Source: Granulosicoccus sp.
GTDB taxonomy: Bacteria; Pseudomonadota; Gammaproteobacteria; Granulosicoccales; Granulosicoccaceae
Assembly: GCA_023300375.1 (NCBI GenBank)
Contig: JALZWO010000117.1
Span: forward strand, 1 to 44,823
Length of the DNA stretch: 44,823 nucleotides
Direction of reading: 5' to 3'
Of the stretch, positions 31,692 to 40,799 are shown in pieces. The notes beneath the pieces are model-generated. The model searched no databases. It saw nothing but the letters and a program-made list of their open reading frames with translations, and had not been told where the DNA came from. Position 1 is the stretch's first letter; every line of letters starts with the position of its first letter. A program made the position numbers and the translations under genes.

Positions 31692-32834
31692 CTACTGAAA
31701 AAAACGAATATAGTTAGGCGACGGTATCTCGTATTGTTCACCCGTTGCCGTCACCAATCCAGTGTCCACATCACGGTGAAACAATTTGATATTAGAAGAA
31801 TCCTGATTGGCGATGAGAACCGCTTTACCGCATGGACTTATTGCAAAGTGACGAGGAAACTTACCACCCGTTGGCACAACATCAATACGTTCAAGTTTGC
31901 CGTCATCTAGCACCTTGAATATCGCTAGGGAGTTGTCACCACGATTTGACACATATAAGAATTTTGCATCGGGTGATAACTTGATCTCAGACACATAGGA
32001 GACCTGCTCACGCTCATCCAGTGTTGACTCATACTGCAGCGGAATTAATCGTGGTTTGCTCACCTCTGGATCTGAAGCATCGAGCGTTGCTACACACACC
32101 GTATTAAACAACTCGTTAGACACATAACAAAGATCCATAGTGGGATGCATAACCATGTGTCTAGGACCCGAACCAGGCTCGAACTCTACGTGAGTATCTG
32201 GCTCCAGCTTTTTCAGCTTAGGGTCATATCGATATTGGAACACCGCATTTTCTCCAAGATCGGGGATGAACACCCAGTCTTTCCAAAAGTGCGCGCAATG
32301 CGCATGTGGTCCGACTTGTCGGTTAGTCCAGTGATCTTCTCGATGAGCAACCTGACGCCACTGACCTTCTTCACGGTAGTGCTGCTTGAAACTTTGGATA
32401 ATCTCACCGAGCTGCCCATCTTCACTCACATGCAATACATCAATGATGGCATCCCAGTAATTGATAACAATCGCAACGTCCTTAGCGGGTGACATACCCA
32501 AGTAACACGTTGACTTGCCTGACGCCCTGAATGAACCTTGTAGAGTGAGTGCATAATCACTCTCGATTTCATACTGCAGAACAGTGCCGGTATCCTGGAT
32601 AGTTTCAACAATGGCGTACATCATTTTATTGTTGCTGTGCGGCAGTAGCACCGCTGGATTCAAAGCCTCTACAACTTCCCGCTCAACCAACGAACCATCA
32701 GCAGTCAAGGTTAAACCGTATATTCCCTTGCCTGAAGAGGGTGCGTGCGGCTGATGTGCTAACGCATCTAAATCTGAATAAGTGCCAACAATTAAGGGGT
32801 ATTCTTTATCCAGCGAAATTTTTACTGCGCTCAC
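31692..32834 (-). CDS. Lactonase-family beta-propeller protein
   Basis: 380-residue cytoplasmic propeller of the 6-phosphogluconolactonase (YbhE)/3-carboxymuconate cyclase-like family. It shows the family's blade phrases: YPLIVGTYSD, GKGIYGLTLTADG, QVGPHAHCAHF, EFEPGSGPRHMVMHPT, YVSEIKLSPDAKFLYVSNRGDNSLAIF and GKFPRHFAISPCGKAVLIANQDSSNIKLF. The conserved 'GPHAH', 'GPRH' and 'SNRGDNS' segments line the presumed active site. It likely hydrolyses a sugar lactone to the acid that the downstream isomerase, dehydrogenase or kinase handle. Start GTG 32834 has GGAGA 6 bases upstream. There is no signal peptide. Confidence 0.85.
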   Translation of the reverse strand: MSAVKISLDKEYPLIVGTYSDLDALAHQPHAPSSGKGIYGLTLTADGSLVEREVVEALNPAVLLPHSNNKMMYAIVETIQDTGTVLQYEIESDYALTLQGSFRASGKSTCYLGMSPAKDVAIVINYWDAIIDVLHVSEDGQLGEIIQSFKQHYREEGQWRQVAHREDHWTNRQVGPHAHCAHFWKDWVFIPDLGENAVFQYRYDPKLKKLEPDTHVEFEPGSGPRHMVMHPTMDLCYVSNELFNTVCVATLDASDPEVSKPRLIPLQYESTLDEREQVSYVSEIKLSPDAKFLYVSNRGDNSLAIFKVLDDGKLERIDVVPTGGKFPRHFAISPCGKAVLIANQDSSNIKLFHRDVDTGLVTATGEQYEIPSPNYIRFFQ

Positions 32835-33026
32835 TTACTATCTCCAAAACTGTATGTTGTTATTGTCAATCTTGTTCTAATCACGTCGAACAAACGGCAT
32901 GTCATTAGCCATCACTGATATGTTTAAAACGTTAGCCTCTTTAGGCAAATTCACTATCTACAAACTGGCAGCACATACGGGCTTTACAGGGATAGTTGAC
33001 TCACCCATGATTGTTCCATTCGTTAC

Positions 33027-33116
33027 TCAAACATGCCAACCGCTTTGGCTTAGCGCAATAACAACCACCCGTCCAATACCACCGCCACCACCTGTGATAA
33101 CTGCTAATTGTTGCAT
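33027..33116 (-). pseudogene. 5' stub of a short-chain dehydrogenase gene
   Basis: A 29-codon frame hidden in the gap between the permease and lactonase genes: ATG 33116, MQQLAVITGGGGGIGRVVV and IALSQSGWHV, then TGA at 33027-33029. TGGGGGIG is the cofactor-binding TGxxxGxG of short-chain dehydrogenases, with the right strand before and helix after. Nothing SDR-like follows in any frame I read, so most of the gene has been lost. It suggests that the operon once had a second dehydrogenase. Confidence 0.7.
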
Positions 33117-33180
33117 AGTAATCTCGATTTATAGCGTTATTGGTCAGACACATTTTCTCTATCAAACCTTTGCCTTCAAG

Positions 33181-34125
33181 CTAGCCTTTAACTGCACCAG
33201 CAGTCATGCCAGTGATAATTTGACGAGAGGCAAATAGCGTAAAGATAATCGGTGGTATCGCAAGCAACATACCCGTGGCCATAATCACACCCCACTCCAC
33301 ATTGAATTCAGACATATTGTTGACAATCAAAATGGGAACAGTTTTCGTATCTCGATCTGACAAAGCAGACGCTAACAAGTATTCGTTCCATGCAATACGA
33401 AATGTAAATATGGCTGCTGCTGCGAGCCCAGGCTTAATTAGTGGCAACACAACTTTAAAGAACACCTGAAAGGGTCCAGCCCCATCCATTCGAGCGGCCT
33501 CCTCAAGCTGACGTGGTACCTGAACAATGAAACTCTGCAATATCCAGATGACGAACGGCAAGTTCATGGCAACGTAAATAAGGATAATGCCTGAATGTGT
33601 TCCGGCCAAACACACATCACCTCGTCCCCCAAACTCGTCTCTTATTAAGGAACCCAGCCACGAGGTCTTGGAAATACAAAACTCATTATTCCAAAGACCA
33701 AACACCGGAACAAGCAGTACTGCTGGAGGAACCATACGTACCATTAGAGTTGAACCAGATACAGCGTCGCGCCCCATAAACCGGAATCTCACCAAAGCAT
33801 AGGCAGCCATACATCCGATAACCAAGGTGAGAATGGTTGATACTAAAGCTATGACAAGCGAATTAACAAAGGCACCACCAAACTTAAGAGCACAAAAATC
33901 TAAGTGCTCCATCTCATAAGGCAACACATCACACAATGCCGTTTCGTAGTTTTGAATCGTCGGCAGAAATAGCAACCCCGATGTACCGGAGATAATATCC
34001 ACATCCAATTTAAATGAATTCACAAACATCAAAGCGATAGGACCTATCGCCATGATGATCAGCATCACGACCACCATATAGAATGCTGGGTGCTGTGACT
34101 GATGCGTCTCACTAGAGCTACTCAT
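33181..34125 (-). CDS. Carbohydrate ABC transporter permease (MalG type)
   Basis: 314-residue inner-membrane permease with about six helices. The EAA loop is EEAARMDGAGPFQVFFKVVLPLIKPGLAA, the contact site for the ATPase. The TM1 phrase AIGPIALMFVNSFK and the C-terminal MTAGAVKG tail are typical of MalG/UgpE-like subunits. An extended periplasmic loop after TM1 holds Cys (CDVLPYEMEHLDFCAL). Its start overlaps the MalF-type stop by one base (TAATG), with GGAGGA upstream. It forms the heterodimer pore with the next gene's product. The SDR stub and then the lactonase-like gene lie downstream. Confidence 0.9.
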   Translation of the reverse strand: MSSSSETHQSQHPAFYMVVVMLIIMAIGPIALMFVNSFKLDVDIISGTSGLLFLPTIQNYETALCDVLPYEMEHLDFCALKFGGAFVNSLVIALVSTILTLVIGCMAAYALVRFRFMGRDAVSGSTLMVRMVPPAVLLVPVFGLWNNEFCISKTSWLGSLIRDEFGGRGDVCLAGTHSGIILIYVAMNLPFVIWILQSFIVQVPRQLEEAARMDGAGPFQVFFKVVLPLIKPGLAAAAIFTFRIAWNEYLLASALSDRDTKTVPILIVNNMSEFNVEWGVIMATGMLLAIPPIIFTLFASRQIITGMTAGAVKG

Positions 34126-35036
34126 TATATGTCCTCCTCAATGATTCTGATAGCACGAGCAGCACGATATTCTTGCACTCGGTTGTAAGCCAACATAATG
34201 ACTGTCAGCACTAGCAACATCATCAATAAGTAATTGGACATGGCAGCGGCAACACCTAATTCTCTGAATTCAGTAGCGGTCCTTGAAATTCGTAATGCCA
34301 GGATCTCAGTGGAAAGCCCCGGTCCACCTTCTGTCATCACTAGGATCACCTCCAACACCTTGAACGCGTCAATTAGGCGAAGAAGACCGGTGACAATCAG
34401 AACAGGCATCATCAAAGGCAGCTTGATATGAATGATTTGTTGCCAGGCCGTAGCCCCATCAATACGCGCAGCTTCTAGAGCTGAGCGTGGTAGGGACTGC
34501 AACGCCGCCAACGATAATATAAAAATGAAGGGAGTCCATTGCCAGATATCCGCTAAGATCACAGCCAGTAACGCATGTTGCCCGAGCCAATCAATAGACT
34601 CAAAGCCCAATGATTTTAATGTGTTGTTGAAAATTCCAACGCTTGGGTGATACATATATCGCCAAATAAGACCCACAACCACAGGGGCGATCATCATTGG
34701 CAAAATAAATAAGGTTCGCAGCACCGACATGCCACGAATATTCCTGTCTAGCAGTAGTGCCAGACCAACACCGATGAACATTTCTACGCTCACAACCGAT
34801 GCCGCAAATTTTAATGTCACGCCCGCACTTTCATGAAAGCTGGGGTCGTTCCAAAGAGTGACGTAGTTAGCCAACCCAACAAAGGTTGACTCGCCTAGAG
34901 CTTGACTTGGATCCCATGCTCGAAAGCTGCCGTATATCATGTATCCAAGTGGATACAAAAGTGCCAGAGCCATGATGACCACAGCCGGCGCCAGAAACAG
35001 GTACGGCGTAAGACGATTGAATGTCGCTGTACTCAT
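34125..35036 (-). CDS. Carbohydrate ABC transporter permease (MalF type)
   Basis: 303-residue partner permease with six predicted helices, the first being LTPYLFLAPAVVIMALALLY. EAA loop: LEAARIDGATAWQQIIHIKL, followed by the typical VLEVILVMTEGGPGLSTEIL of MalF/UgpA-like subunits. It pairs with the MalG-type protein encoded next. The binding protein gene ends 78 bases upstream. It lacks the long extra periplasmic domain of E. coli MalF, as most members of the family do. Confidence 0.9.
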   Translation of the reverse strand: MSTATFNRLTPYLFLAPAVVIMALALLYPLGYMIYGSFRAWDPSQALGESTFVGLANYVTLWNDPSFHESAGVTLKFAASVVSVEMFIGVGLALLLDRNIRGMSVLRTLFILPMMIAPVVVGLIWRYMYHPSVGIFNNTLKSLGFESIDWLGQHALLAVILADIWQWTPFIFILSLAALQSLPRSALEAARIDGATAWQQIIHIKLPLMMPVLIVTGLLRLIDAFKVLEVILVMTEGGPGLSTEILALRISRTATEFRELGVAAAMSNYLLMMLLVLTVIMLAYNRVQEYRAARAIRIIEEDI

Positions 35037-35114
35037 GAAAGGTTGAAGTCTGATCGGTTGACTGAGGACATCAGACCATCGAGCAACTCGTGCCCGATGG
35101 TCGCGTTGAACTAA

Positions 35115-36443
35115 CTACTTCCAGGTGTAGTAGCCCGCTTCTTCCATAATGGCGGTGGTTCGCTCTGCAACACCATCAAGCGCTTCTTGAATGTCTAAAT
35201 CTTCAGTAAGCACTTTTGACAGGGTCGTACCAAGATCAGCATTCACTTTCCCCCAAACAGGGATGATTGGACGCCAGTCTGGATCGGCATGCTGAAGCGC
35301 TTCACCGAATGTCTTCATATGTGGAAACTTAGCATTGACGTCTGCATCATCATGAGTCGAGAACCGTGATGGGTTTCCGCCAGCCAATGCCACAAGCTTG
35401 TCGCCTTCTTTAGATGTTAACCACTGCATTAACAGAAACGCTGCTTCTTTATTCTCTGCGTTCTTGGGGATACCAATACCAAATCCACCTGTCTGACTTG
35501 CCCGACGCTCACCCATGGGATGCATTGCCCAACCCACCTTGCCCACTACTTTCGACTTGTCAGGATCGTCAATTTGACCCGCCACGATTGTTGTATCCAG
35601 GAACATTGCTGTATCGCCAGCAAGGAAGGAACCCAGTGCTTCACCGAATCCAAAACTGGCTGCGCCTTCAGGGCCACAATCAACAATCGTTTTCAACGCA
35701 TTGGCAGCTTGTACACCTGCTTCGTTGTTCATCGTTGGGTTCCAGCTGTCATCGAAAATACGACCGCCCAATGGTGCTAAATGCAACAAAAACGCATGGG
35801 CTGCGTGATGACCTGAAGCCGCTCTAGAACTCAGACCACCCATACCAGGCTCAAGCTCCGGAATCTTGCACGCAATGTCGAGCATTTCGTCGTACGTTTC
35901 TGGTACCGACAAGCCGTGCTTTTCGAAGATATCCTTGCGATACCCCAATACTGATGTCTCTGATCCATAAGGCATACCAAACAAAGAACCTGTCTTGCCT
36001 TGTAAATAGCCTTTATCACCGCCAGCAAAACCAATGTTATAAACGTAACCATCGATTAAATCTGCCGAGTCATAACTAGGATCTGCTAACTTGGGATTCA
36101 TGAAATAGCGAGCAAGATTCTCAAGTTGGTCGGCATACACATAGTCAGCCTTTGAGAAAACAACATAAGCGATGAGGTCATAATCACCTTCATCCTGACC
36201 TAACTCCAACGTTTGCCTTTCACGCATTTTCAAATAAGGAAGCTGATCAACCTCCACTTCGATTCCCGTCTGTTTGGTAAATTCAGGCAAGATTTTTCTT
36301 ACAGCATCGTAGTGTGGATGCGCTGGAAAATTCACTACGAGAGTTTGACCAGCATAGTCATCGTATGGTCCTGCAACTGCTTGTCCAGCCAGCAGTACGG
36401 TGCCTGCTGCTGCACAAAGCAGTGACTTTTTAAATTTAATCAT
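35115..36443 (-). CDS. Sugar-type extracellular solute-binding protein
   Basis: 442-residue periplasmic binding protein, solute-binding family 1. Signal peptide MIKFKKSLLCAAAGTVLLAG with likely cleavage AVA|GP. Seen: GQTLVVNFPAHPHYDAVRKI at the mature start, IEVEVDQLPYLKMRERQTLEL, DYDLIAYVVFSKADYVYADQL, the hinge region MPYGSETSVLGYRKDIFEKHGL, and AFLLMQWLTSKEGDKLVALAG near the end. GGAGGAG 5' of ATG 36443 is a strong ribosome-binding site, as expected for the most expressed subunit. It delivers ligand to the two permeases. Ligand unknown; the operon points to a sugar, sugar lactone or glycoside that ends as a gluconate-type acid. Confidence 0.9.
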   Translation of the reverse strand: MIKFKKSLLCAAAGTVLLAGQAVAGPYDDYAGQTLVVNFPAHPHYDAVRKILPEFTKQTGIEVEVDQLPYLKMRERQTLELGQDEGDYDLIAYVVFSKADYVYADQLENLARYFMNPKLADPSYDSADLIDGYVYNIGFAGGDKGYLQGKTGSLFGMPYGSETSVLGYRKDIFEKHGLSVPETYDEMLDIACKIPELEPGMGGLSSRAASGHHAAHAFLLHLAPLGGRIFDDSWNPTMNNEAGVQAANALKTIVDCGPEGAASFGFGEALGSFLAGDTAMFLDTTIVAGQIDDPDKSKVVGKVGWAMHPMGERRASQTGGFGIGIPKNAENKEAAFLLMQWLTSKEGDKLVALAGGNPSRFSTHDDADVNAKFPHMKTFGEALQHADPDWRPIIPVWGKVNADLGTTLSKVLTEDLDIQEALDGVAERTTAIMEEAGYYTWK

Positions 36444-36500
36444 TTACTCCTCCAATTGACACTTTTAAAAAAAACACTGATACCACGTAATGAGTAAGCG

Positions 36501-37592
36501 CTAGCCAATGGCTTGTTCGCTACTCACGTCGAAAAAATGTGTTTCAGCAAGATCAACTCTGAATTTAAGCTTCTCGCCAAGCCGTATTGGTGAATCTGAC
36601 TTTATTTCCACCATAACTTTTTCACCACTGCAATCACCAATCAACACGGATTGAGCACCAACGTATTCAGATACCACCACATCAACTTCTATGGATTCTT
36701 CGGCTACGGCACTTGCATCAAACAATAAGTCTGATGGTCTTATCCCCATAACGATGCTTGAGGAACTTGCTTGGCTGAGTCGGTTTGTTGTTGCAACATC
36801 ACAACGTAGTTTGAAACTTCGACCAAGCAAATAGGTGCCATCACCTTCCTGTTTGATTGTGGCTTCCAGAAAATTCATCGGTGGTGTACCGAGAAACCCA
36901 GCAACAAATTTATTAATCGGCTTTTTGAAAAGCTCTTCTGGTGTTCCTTGCTGCTGAACGATGCCAGCATGCATCACTACGATACGATCAGCCAAAGTCA
37001 TCGCTTCTATTTGATCGTGCGTCACGTAAATCATATTTTTATGAACACGTTGACGCATCAGAGCTAGCTCAGCGCGCATTTGTGTTCGAAGCTTGGCATC
37101 TAGATTTGATAGAGGCTCATCAAACAGAAAAGTTGAGCTATCGCGTGTGAGAGCTCGACCCATCGCCACACGTTGGCGTTGGCCACCTGACAACTCGGCA
37201 GGCTTTCTGTGTAGAAAATTAGTAAGACCTAACATTTCTGCTACGTCACCCACTTTCTGATTGATCTCCTTCTTAGGCCGTTTTTGTAACCGAAGTGCAA
37301 AGGACATGTTCTTGGCTACGTTCATATGCGGATAAAGCGCATAGTCCTGAAACACCATGGCCAGATCGCGCTCTTTGGGCTCAAGTTTACTTACGGGACG
37401 CCCATCGATGTATATCTCGCCATCTGTTACAGACTCTAATCCCGCTATCATTCGAAGGGTTGTCGATTTGCCACACCCAGACGGCCCTACCAATACGGTG
37501 AACTCAGCGTCCTCCATTTCAAGGTTTATACCGTGTAAAACTTCAACCTTGCCATATCGCTTTGTCAGGTTTTCCAGCTTGATTTTCGGCAT
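36501..37592 (-). CDS. Sugar ABC transporter ATP-binding protein (UgpC/MsmK type)
   Basis: 363-residue ATPase. Walker A GPSGCGKST (36-44), Q-loop VFQDYALYPHM, signature LSGGQRQRVAMGRAL (134-148), Walker B TFLFDEPLSNLD (154-165), H-loop IYVTHDQIEAMTLADRI. After about residue 235 comes the C-terminal OB/TOBE domain (FLGTPPMNFLEA...GIRPSDLLF) that marks the MalK/UgpC/MsmK group. It is the first gene of the operon, 109 bases or less from a promoter with a GntR-type palindrome. It powers import through the two permeases encoded downstream. Confidence 0.93.
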   Translation of the reverse strand: MPKIKLENLTKRYGKVEVLHGINLEMEDAEFTVLVGPSGCGKSTTLRMIAGLESVTDGEIYIDGRPVSKLEPKERDLAMVFQDYALYPHMNVAKNMSFALRLQKRPKKEINQKVGDVAEMLGLTNFLHRKPAELSGGQRQRVAMGRALTRDSSTFLFDEPLSNLDAKLRTQMRAELALMRQRVHKNMIYVTHDQIEAMTLADRIVVMHAGIVQQQGTPEELFKKPINKFVAGFLGTPPMNFLEATIKQEGDGTYLLGRSFKLRCDVATTNRLSQASSSSIVMGIRPSDLLFDASAVAEESIEVDVVVSEYVGAQSVLIGDCSGEKVMVEIKSDSPIRLGEKLKFRVDLAETHFFDVSSEQAIG

Positions 37593-37646
37593 AGTTAAAT
37601 AGTCGCTACGTTTAACAAAAAATCTGGGTTAAAGACTGCGCCCAGA

Positions 37647-37668
37647 CAAATGTTACCGGTAACATTTG
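37647..37668. promoter_or_regulatory. GntR/IdnR-type operator
   Basis: A perfect 22-base palindrome whose core is ATGTTACCGGTAACAT, flanked by CAA and TTG. This core equals, as I recall it, the consensus of the E. coli gluconate repressors GntR and IdnR (LacI family). It lies 55 bases before the first gene of the ABC operon, just downstream of a predicted -10 box, a position for repression. The regulator gene is not in the window. Confidence 0.85.
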
Positions 37669-37676
37669 TATAGCCT

Positions 37677-37706
37677 ATGATACAACCAACCCCTATTTAT
37701 TAGCAA
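37677..37706 (-). promoter_or_regulatory. Predicted promoter of the ABC/gluconate operon
   Basis: On the minus strand TTGCTA (37701-37706) and TATCAT (37677-37682) are 18 bases apart, a fair sigma-70 promoter. The GntR-type palindrome follows it directly. Inferred by eye. Confidence 0.45.
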
Positions 37707-37858
37707 GTGCTTTTTTGCTGAAGTCTCTGACTGATCCAATTTGTACATGCTGAATGACGTTTTATTGCATGTGTGGCAGTATCACTTAGCTACCAAGCAG
37801 GGATCAAAAATCAACGAAACGACATACACCTCCTGCTGCGACTAGTCGATTCTCCACC

Positions 37859-37938
37859 CTTGGGGTTATACCCCCAAAGACTAGATTTCATCCTGGGGTA
37901 AAGCCCAAAAGACATGGGTTGTTAGCCCATGCCTTTTT
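37859..37938 (-). terminator. Hairpin cluster after the CHRD lipoprotein gene
   Basis: CATGGG (37913-37918) / CCCATG (37926-37931) with a 7-base loop; TTTTT follows on the plus strand and AAAAA precedes on the minus strand. A second stem, TTGGGG / CCCCCAA (37860-37877), and GGGGTAAAGCCC in between add structure. Placed just past the minus-strand CHRD gene, it probably ends that transcript before the ABC operon promoter. Confidence 0.55.
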
Positions 37939-37988
37939 GAATTCACTGAAACTTGTCAGCTCCAAACTGGAATTGATCGCCTAGTAAG

Positions 37989-39164
37989 TTAGGGCTGGAT
38001 CTGACCTCTTATCTCACCCGTAGGATTTTCGGGTGTGTGAACATTAAAATACAAACCACTTTCTCTCAATGTTGCGATCTGGGCTTCGGTAACTGTTTCT
38101 GCTAAGACACTATAGATGCCTAGATCATCTGCACTTTGTGTCAACCCAATGATCACAGGGCCATTAACACCAACGGCGGCCTCATGAATGTGACCAGCAT
38201 TGGATGTAGGTGCTCCCTCGACATTCACAAACGCCGTTACAGTGCTCTCATTCTCATTGAGAGTGAGTACTGCGTTACCCGACGCTAGGGTGCTAACAGT
38301 GGGTACTTCCTGTTCACCGCTCAACGTGGCCCTGAGTAGTGTCACGCCCGCCGGCAATACCTGTCCGCGTAATTCTCCGGCCGGGTTTTCATCAGTATGT
38401 ACATTAATATACGTACCACCACTCTGAAAACTAGCCACGTCTGCAGGCGACAAGACAGCATCTGCGCTACTACTAAAATTACCAACTACATTGGCATTCT
38501 GCTCGAGACCCTGCAAAATTCCGCCATTATTACCTGCGAATGCGCCGTGTATATGCGCTGCGACTGGCGAGATCAGACCCGTAGTTATCACATTGATAAC
38601 AGAAGCCCCTGTCGTTTCATTAACGGTCAGGTAGGCGGTACCGGATGCAGAGGTGGTAACAGCGGGAACCTCGCTGCTGCCATCCAATGCCGCCAGCACC
38701 ACTGATATACCAGCCGGCGCTAACTGCGCACGAATTTCGCCAGCCGGATTGGCATCGGAATGAATATTAAGATAATAACCCCCGGTCTGCATTGAGGCTT
38801 GTTGATCAGCGGTAAGGATGGTGTTGTCTGGTACCGTTATCGTTGCTCCATCCACATCAAGCTCTATAATAATGCCGCCATTGGTCCCGGCAAAACCTTC
38901 GTGAATGTGAGCTGCAATGGTGGTGATTCCAGTCGTTGCTACACTACCGGTCAATACACCAGTGGTTTCGTCCAGCATCAGCGTACCAAAACCTGATGCT
39001 GCAGAACCCGTTGCCGGTATTTCCTGTGCACTATCCGCTGCAACAGAGAATGCGACAGTATCAGTACTCGTATCAATACCCGCAGCGAGAGAGTCAGAAT
39101 CATCGTCGCTACTGCACGCGGCGACTGTGAGGAGGAGTCCTATCGATATCAGCGTATGCTTCAT
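37989..39164 (-). CDS. Lipoprotein with three CHRD domains
   Basis: 391 residues from ATG 39164. Signal peptide MKHTLISIGLLLTVAAC with a lipobox Cys17, then an Asp/Ser-rich linker. Three copies of the CHRD domain follow, each with the hallmark HIHEGFAGTNG / HIHGAFAGNNG / HIHEAAVGVNG loop and ending in YxNxH(S/T)xxNPxGEIRxQ. CHRD was named from chordin; bacterial members are secreted proteins of unknown role, often in organisms of aquatic habitats. The His-x-His and Asn-x-His motifs could bind metal. Upstream ATG 39200 and TTG 39212 would only lengthen the leader. Monocistronic, divergent in control from its neighbours. Confidence 0.85.
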   Translation of the reverse strand: MKHTLISIGLLLTVAACSSDDDSDSLAAGIDTSTDTVAFSVAADSAQEIPATGSAASGFGTLMLDETTGVLTGSVATTGITTIAAHIHEGFAGTNGGIIIELDVDGATITVPDNTILTADQQASMQTGGYYLNIHSDANPAGEIRAQLAPAGISVVLAALDGSSEVPAVTTSASGTAYLTVNETTGASVINVITTGLISPVAAHIHGAFAGNNGGILQGLEQNANVVGNFSSSADAVLSPADVASFQSGGTYINVHTDENPAGELRGQVLPAGVTLLRATLSGEQEVPTVSTLASGNAVLTLNENESTVTAFVNVEGAPTSNAGHIHEAAVGVNGPVIIGLTQSADDLGIYSVLAETVTEAQIATLRESGLYFNVHTPENPTGEIRGQIQP

Positions 39165-39836
39165 CGAGAGCTTCTTTAGTGCGATGGTGACAGCGTTCAT
39201 ATTTATACCCAATGTTATCTCTTACTAACGAAAAGCGAATTCTCTTCGGCAGTGACACAGGGCTTAACAAGTTTCACTCTATGATGCGATCCGCTCAGAC
39301 ACGACTTCAAAAAGCCGTAACCTTTTTCACGTATCTCCATAGATTTCAACGTTTTCATAAGCCCTACACCAGTGAGTAGTCAGCAGAGCTCGAATCGGTT
39401 CAAATTGTTGAAAAATAAATTCTAATGAAGCCACAAGACACTGGACGGGATGTGGCAGAAGCTGTGCTGTTACTCAGTTCAGATGCAGCTGGGTTTGGTG
39501 AGCAACATCGCCATCTGCCCACGGCACACTCTAGCGCTCAGCTAGACTCGGCGCGAATGAACCACATCAAAAGGCCCTTCGGCACACACTGTCAAAAATG
39601 AGTGCTACCTCCTAAATAAACCCTAGCCCATCTCAGTTGTGGCATCGTGTGCTTGGCAATTTTAAGTATATGTGAGATAACAATTCCGACTTTAGCCGTT
39701 GATCCTTCACCCTAGGTCGAGTAGCCAGTGAAAAGCCAAGTATTTATCGCGGCTGTACGCGTTAACTCATTGCTTATTGAGCGATCACTTCAGTGCAACA
39801 CAAATTTTTCAAATTTCAATCAATGGAAACCAAGCG
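39165..39836. other. Divergent intergenic region, about 670 bases
   Basis: Between the CHRD lipoprotein (minus) and the next lipoprotein (plus). I found no coding remnant, strong palindrome or known RNA element. It must hold both promoters. A lac-operator look-alike (TGTGAGATAACAATT at 39671-39685) is treated as chance. Confidence 0.4.
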
Positions 39837-40799
39837 ATGAGAATAATTAGTGGACTCTTTTGGGGAATCCCATTGATTACCCTTATTGGATGCAATAGCA
39901 GTGATTCCGATGTTATTGAAACTTCTTCGGATGAAACAATAGCCGAAACAACTGAAACCATTGAATCGGCACCAGAACTTACTGTGGATCAATTTGCAGG
40001 CGCAACTTTTGTCTCTGCGGATATATTGGAGAGTACCGATAGAGGGTTGACTCCAAGTCACTGGACATTGAGCTTCACTAACGACATGGTTAGCTGGACA
40101 CAGTCTGAAATAGTTGAGCTGGGTACCTTTGAATTCGCAGCAGGTTCAAGCCGGCTTGCCGAATTTTCTGAACGTGACATTGCCTTTAGTAGTAGTGGCA
40201 ACGACTTATTCTGGGACTCACAAATCTATTACCGCATTTCATCTTCATTGTTCGACTCTCAGGAAACCTTGATAGCGAATTTTGATGGCACTAACTACAA
40301 CAACGTTGAAAACGATGAGCTGTCTGTACGTTTTGAAAGAGATCAGTTGTTTATACAGCAACAAAATACTATTGACTTGGGCACTTATTCATTTATTGAC
40401 AATACACGCTTCAACATAAACATTGCTAACCAAAACACACCAGCATATTCGCTGTTCAGCGATCGATTACTGTTGAATTCGACCCTCTACGAGAGAGACT
40501 TCAGCAATCTATTCGACTCACAAGAATCACTGGTAGAATTTCTCGATGGTACGACCTATAGATCAGCAAGCTTGCAACAAACTGGGGAGGCTGTTGATGG
40601 CATGGCCTCAATAGGGTTTTGGTTTATCAGCTTTACTGACAACACCTTCATGCTATCCACACAAAACGGTGACGAGGCAGGTACCGTTGATTTTCTGTCA
40701 GGTAATTCTTTTACAGCCATTTTTGCCAATAGAGAAGCCGTTGTAGAAACACAGGGCAATGATCTTTTGTTGGACGGCGTTAGATATATGAAGCAATAG
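39837..40799 (+). CDS. Repeat lipoprotein of unknown function
   Basis: 320 residues from ATG 39837. Signal peptide MRIISGLFWGIPLITLIGC, lipobox Cys19, then an Asp/Ser/Thr/Glu-rich linker. The body is three related blocks of about 75-90 residues, each holding a (Q/L)FDSQE(T/S)L or similar loop, a (A/N)FDGT(N/T)Y turn, a strand with WTLSFTND / ELSVRFERD / FWFISFTDN, (V/D)(E/D)LGT(F/Y)xF and a closing (D/N)xLxxxxxxYxR. No enzyme motif seen. ATG 39777 would add 20 residues before the signal peptide and is rejected; GGAA at 39825 supports the later start. Acidic and beta-rich; likely outer-membrane attached. Confidence 0.75.
   Translation: MRIISGLFWGIPLITLIGCNSSDSDVIETSSDETIAETTETIESAPELTVDQFAGATFVSADILESTDRGLTPSHWTLSFTNDMVSWTQSEIVELGTFEFAAGSSRLAEFSERDIAFSSSGNDLFWDSQIYYRISSSLFDSQETLIANFDGTNYNNVENDELSVRFERDQLFIQQQNTIDLGTYSFIDNTRFNINIANQNTPAYSLFSDRLLLNSTLYERDFSNLFDSQESLVEFLDGTTYRSASLQQTGEAVDGMASIGFWFISFTDNTFMLSTQNGDEAGTVDFLSGNSFTAIFANREAVVETQGNDLLLDGVRYMKQ

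Noticed and set aside
39671-39685. Sequence resembling the lac operator (TGTGAGATAACAATT)
   Set aside because: Not symmetric, lacks the central bases of lacO, and no lac-type gene is near.
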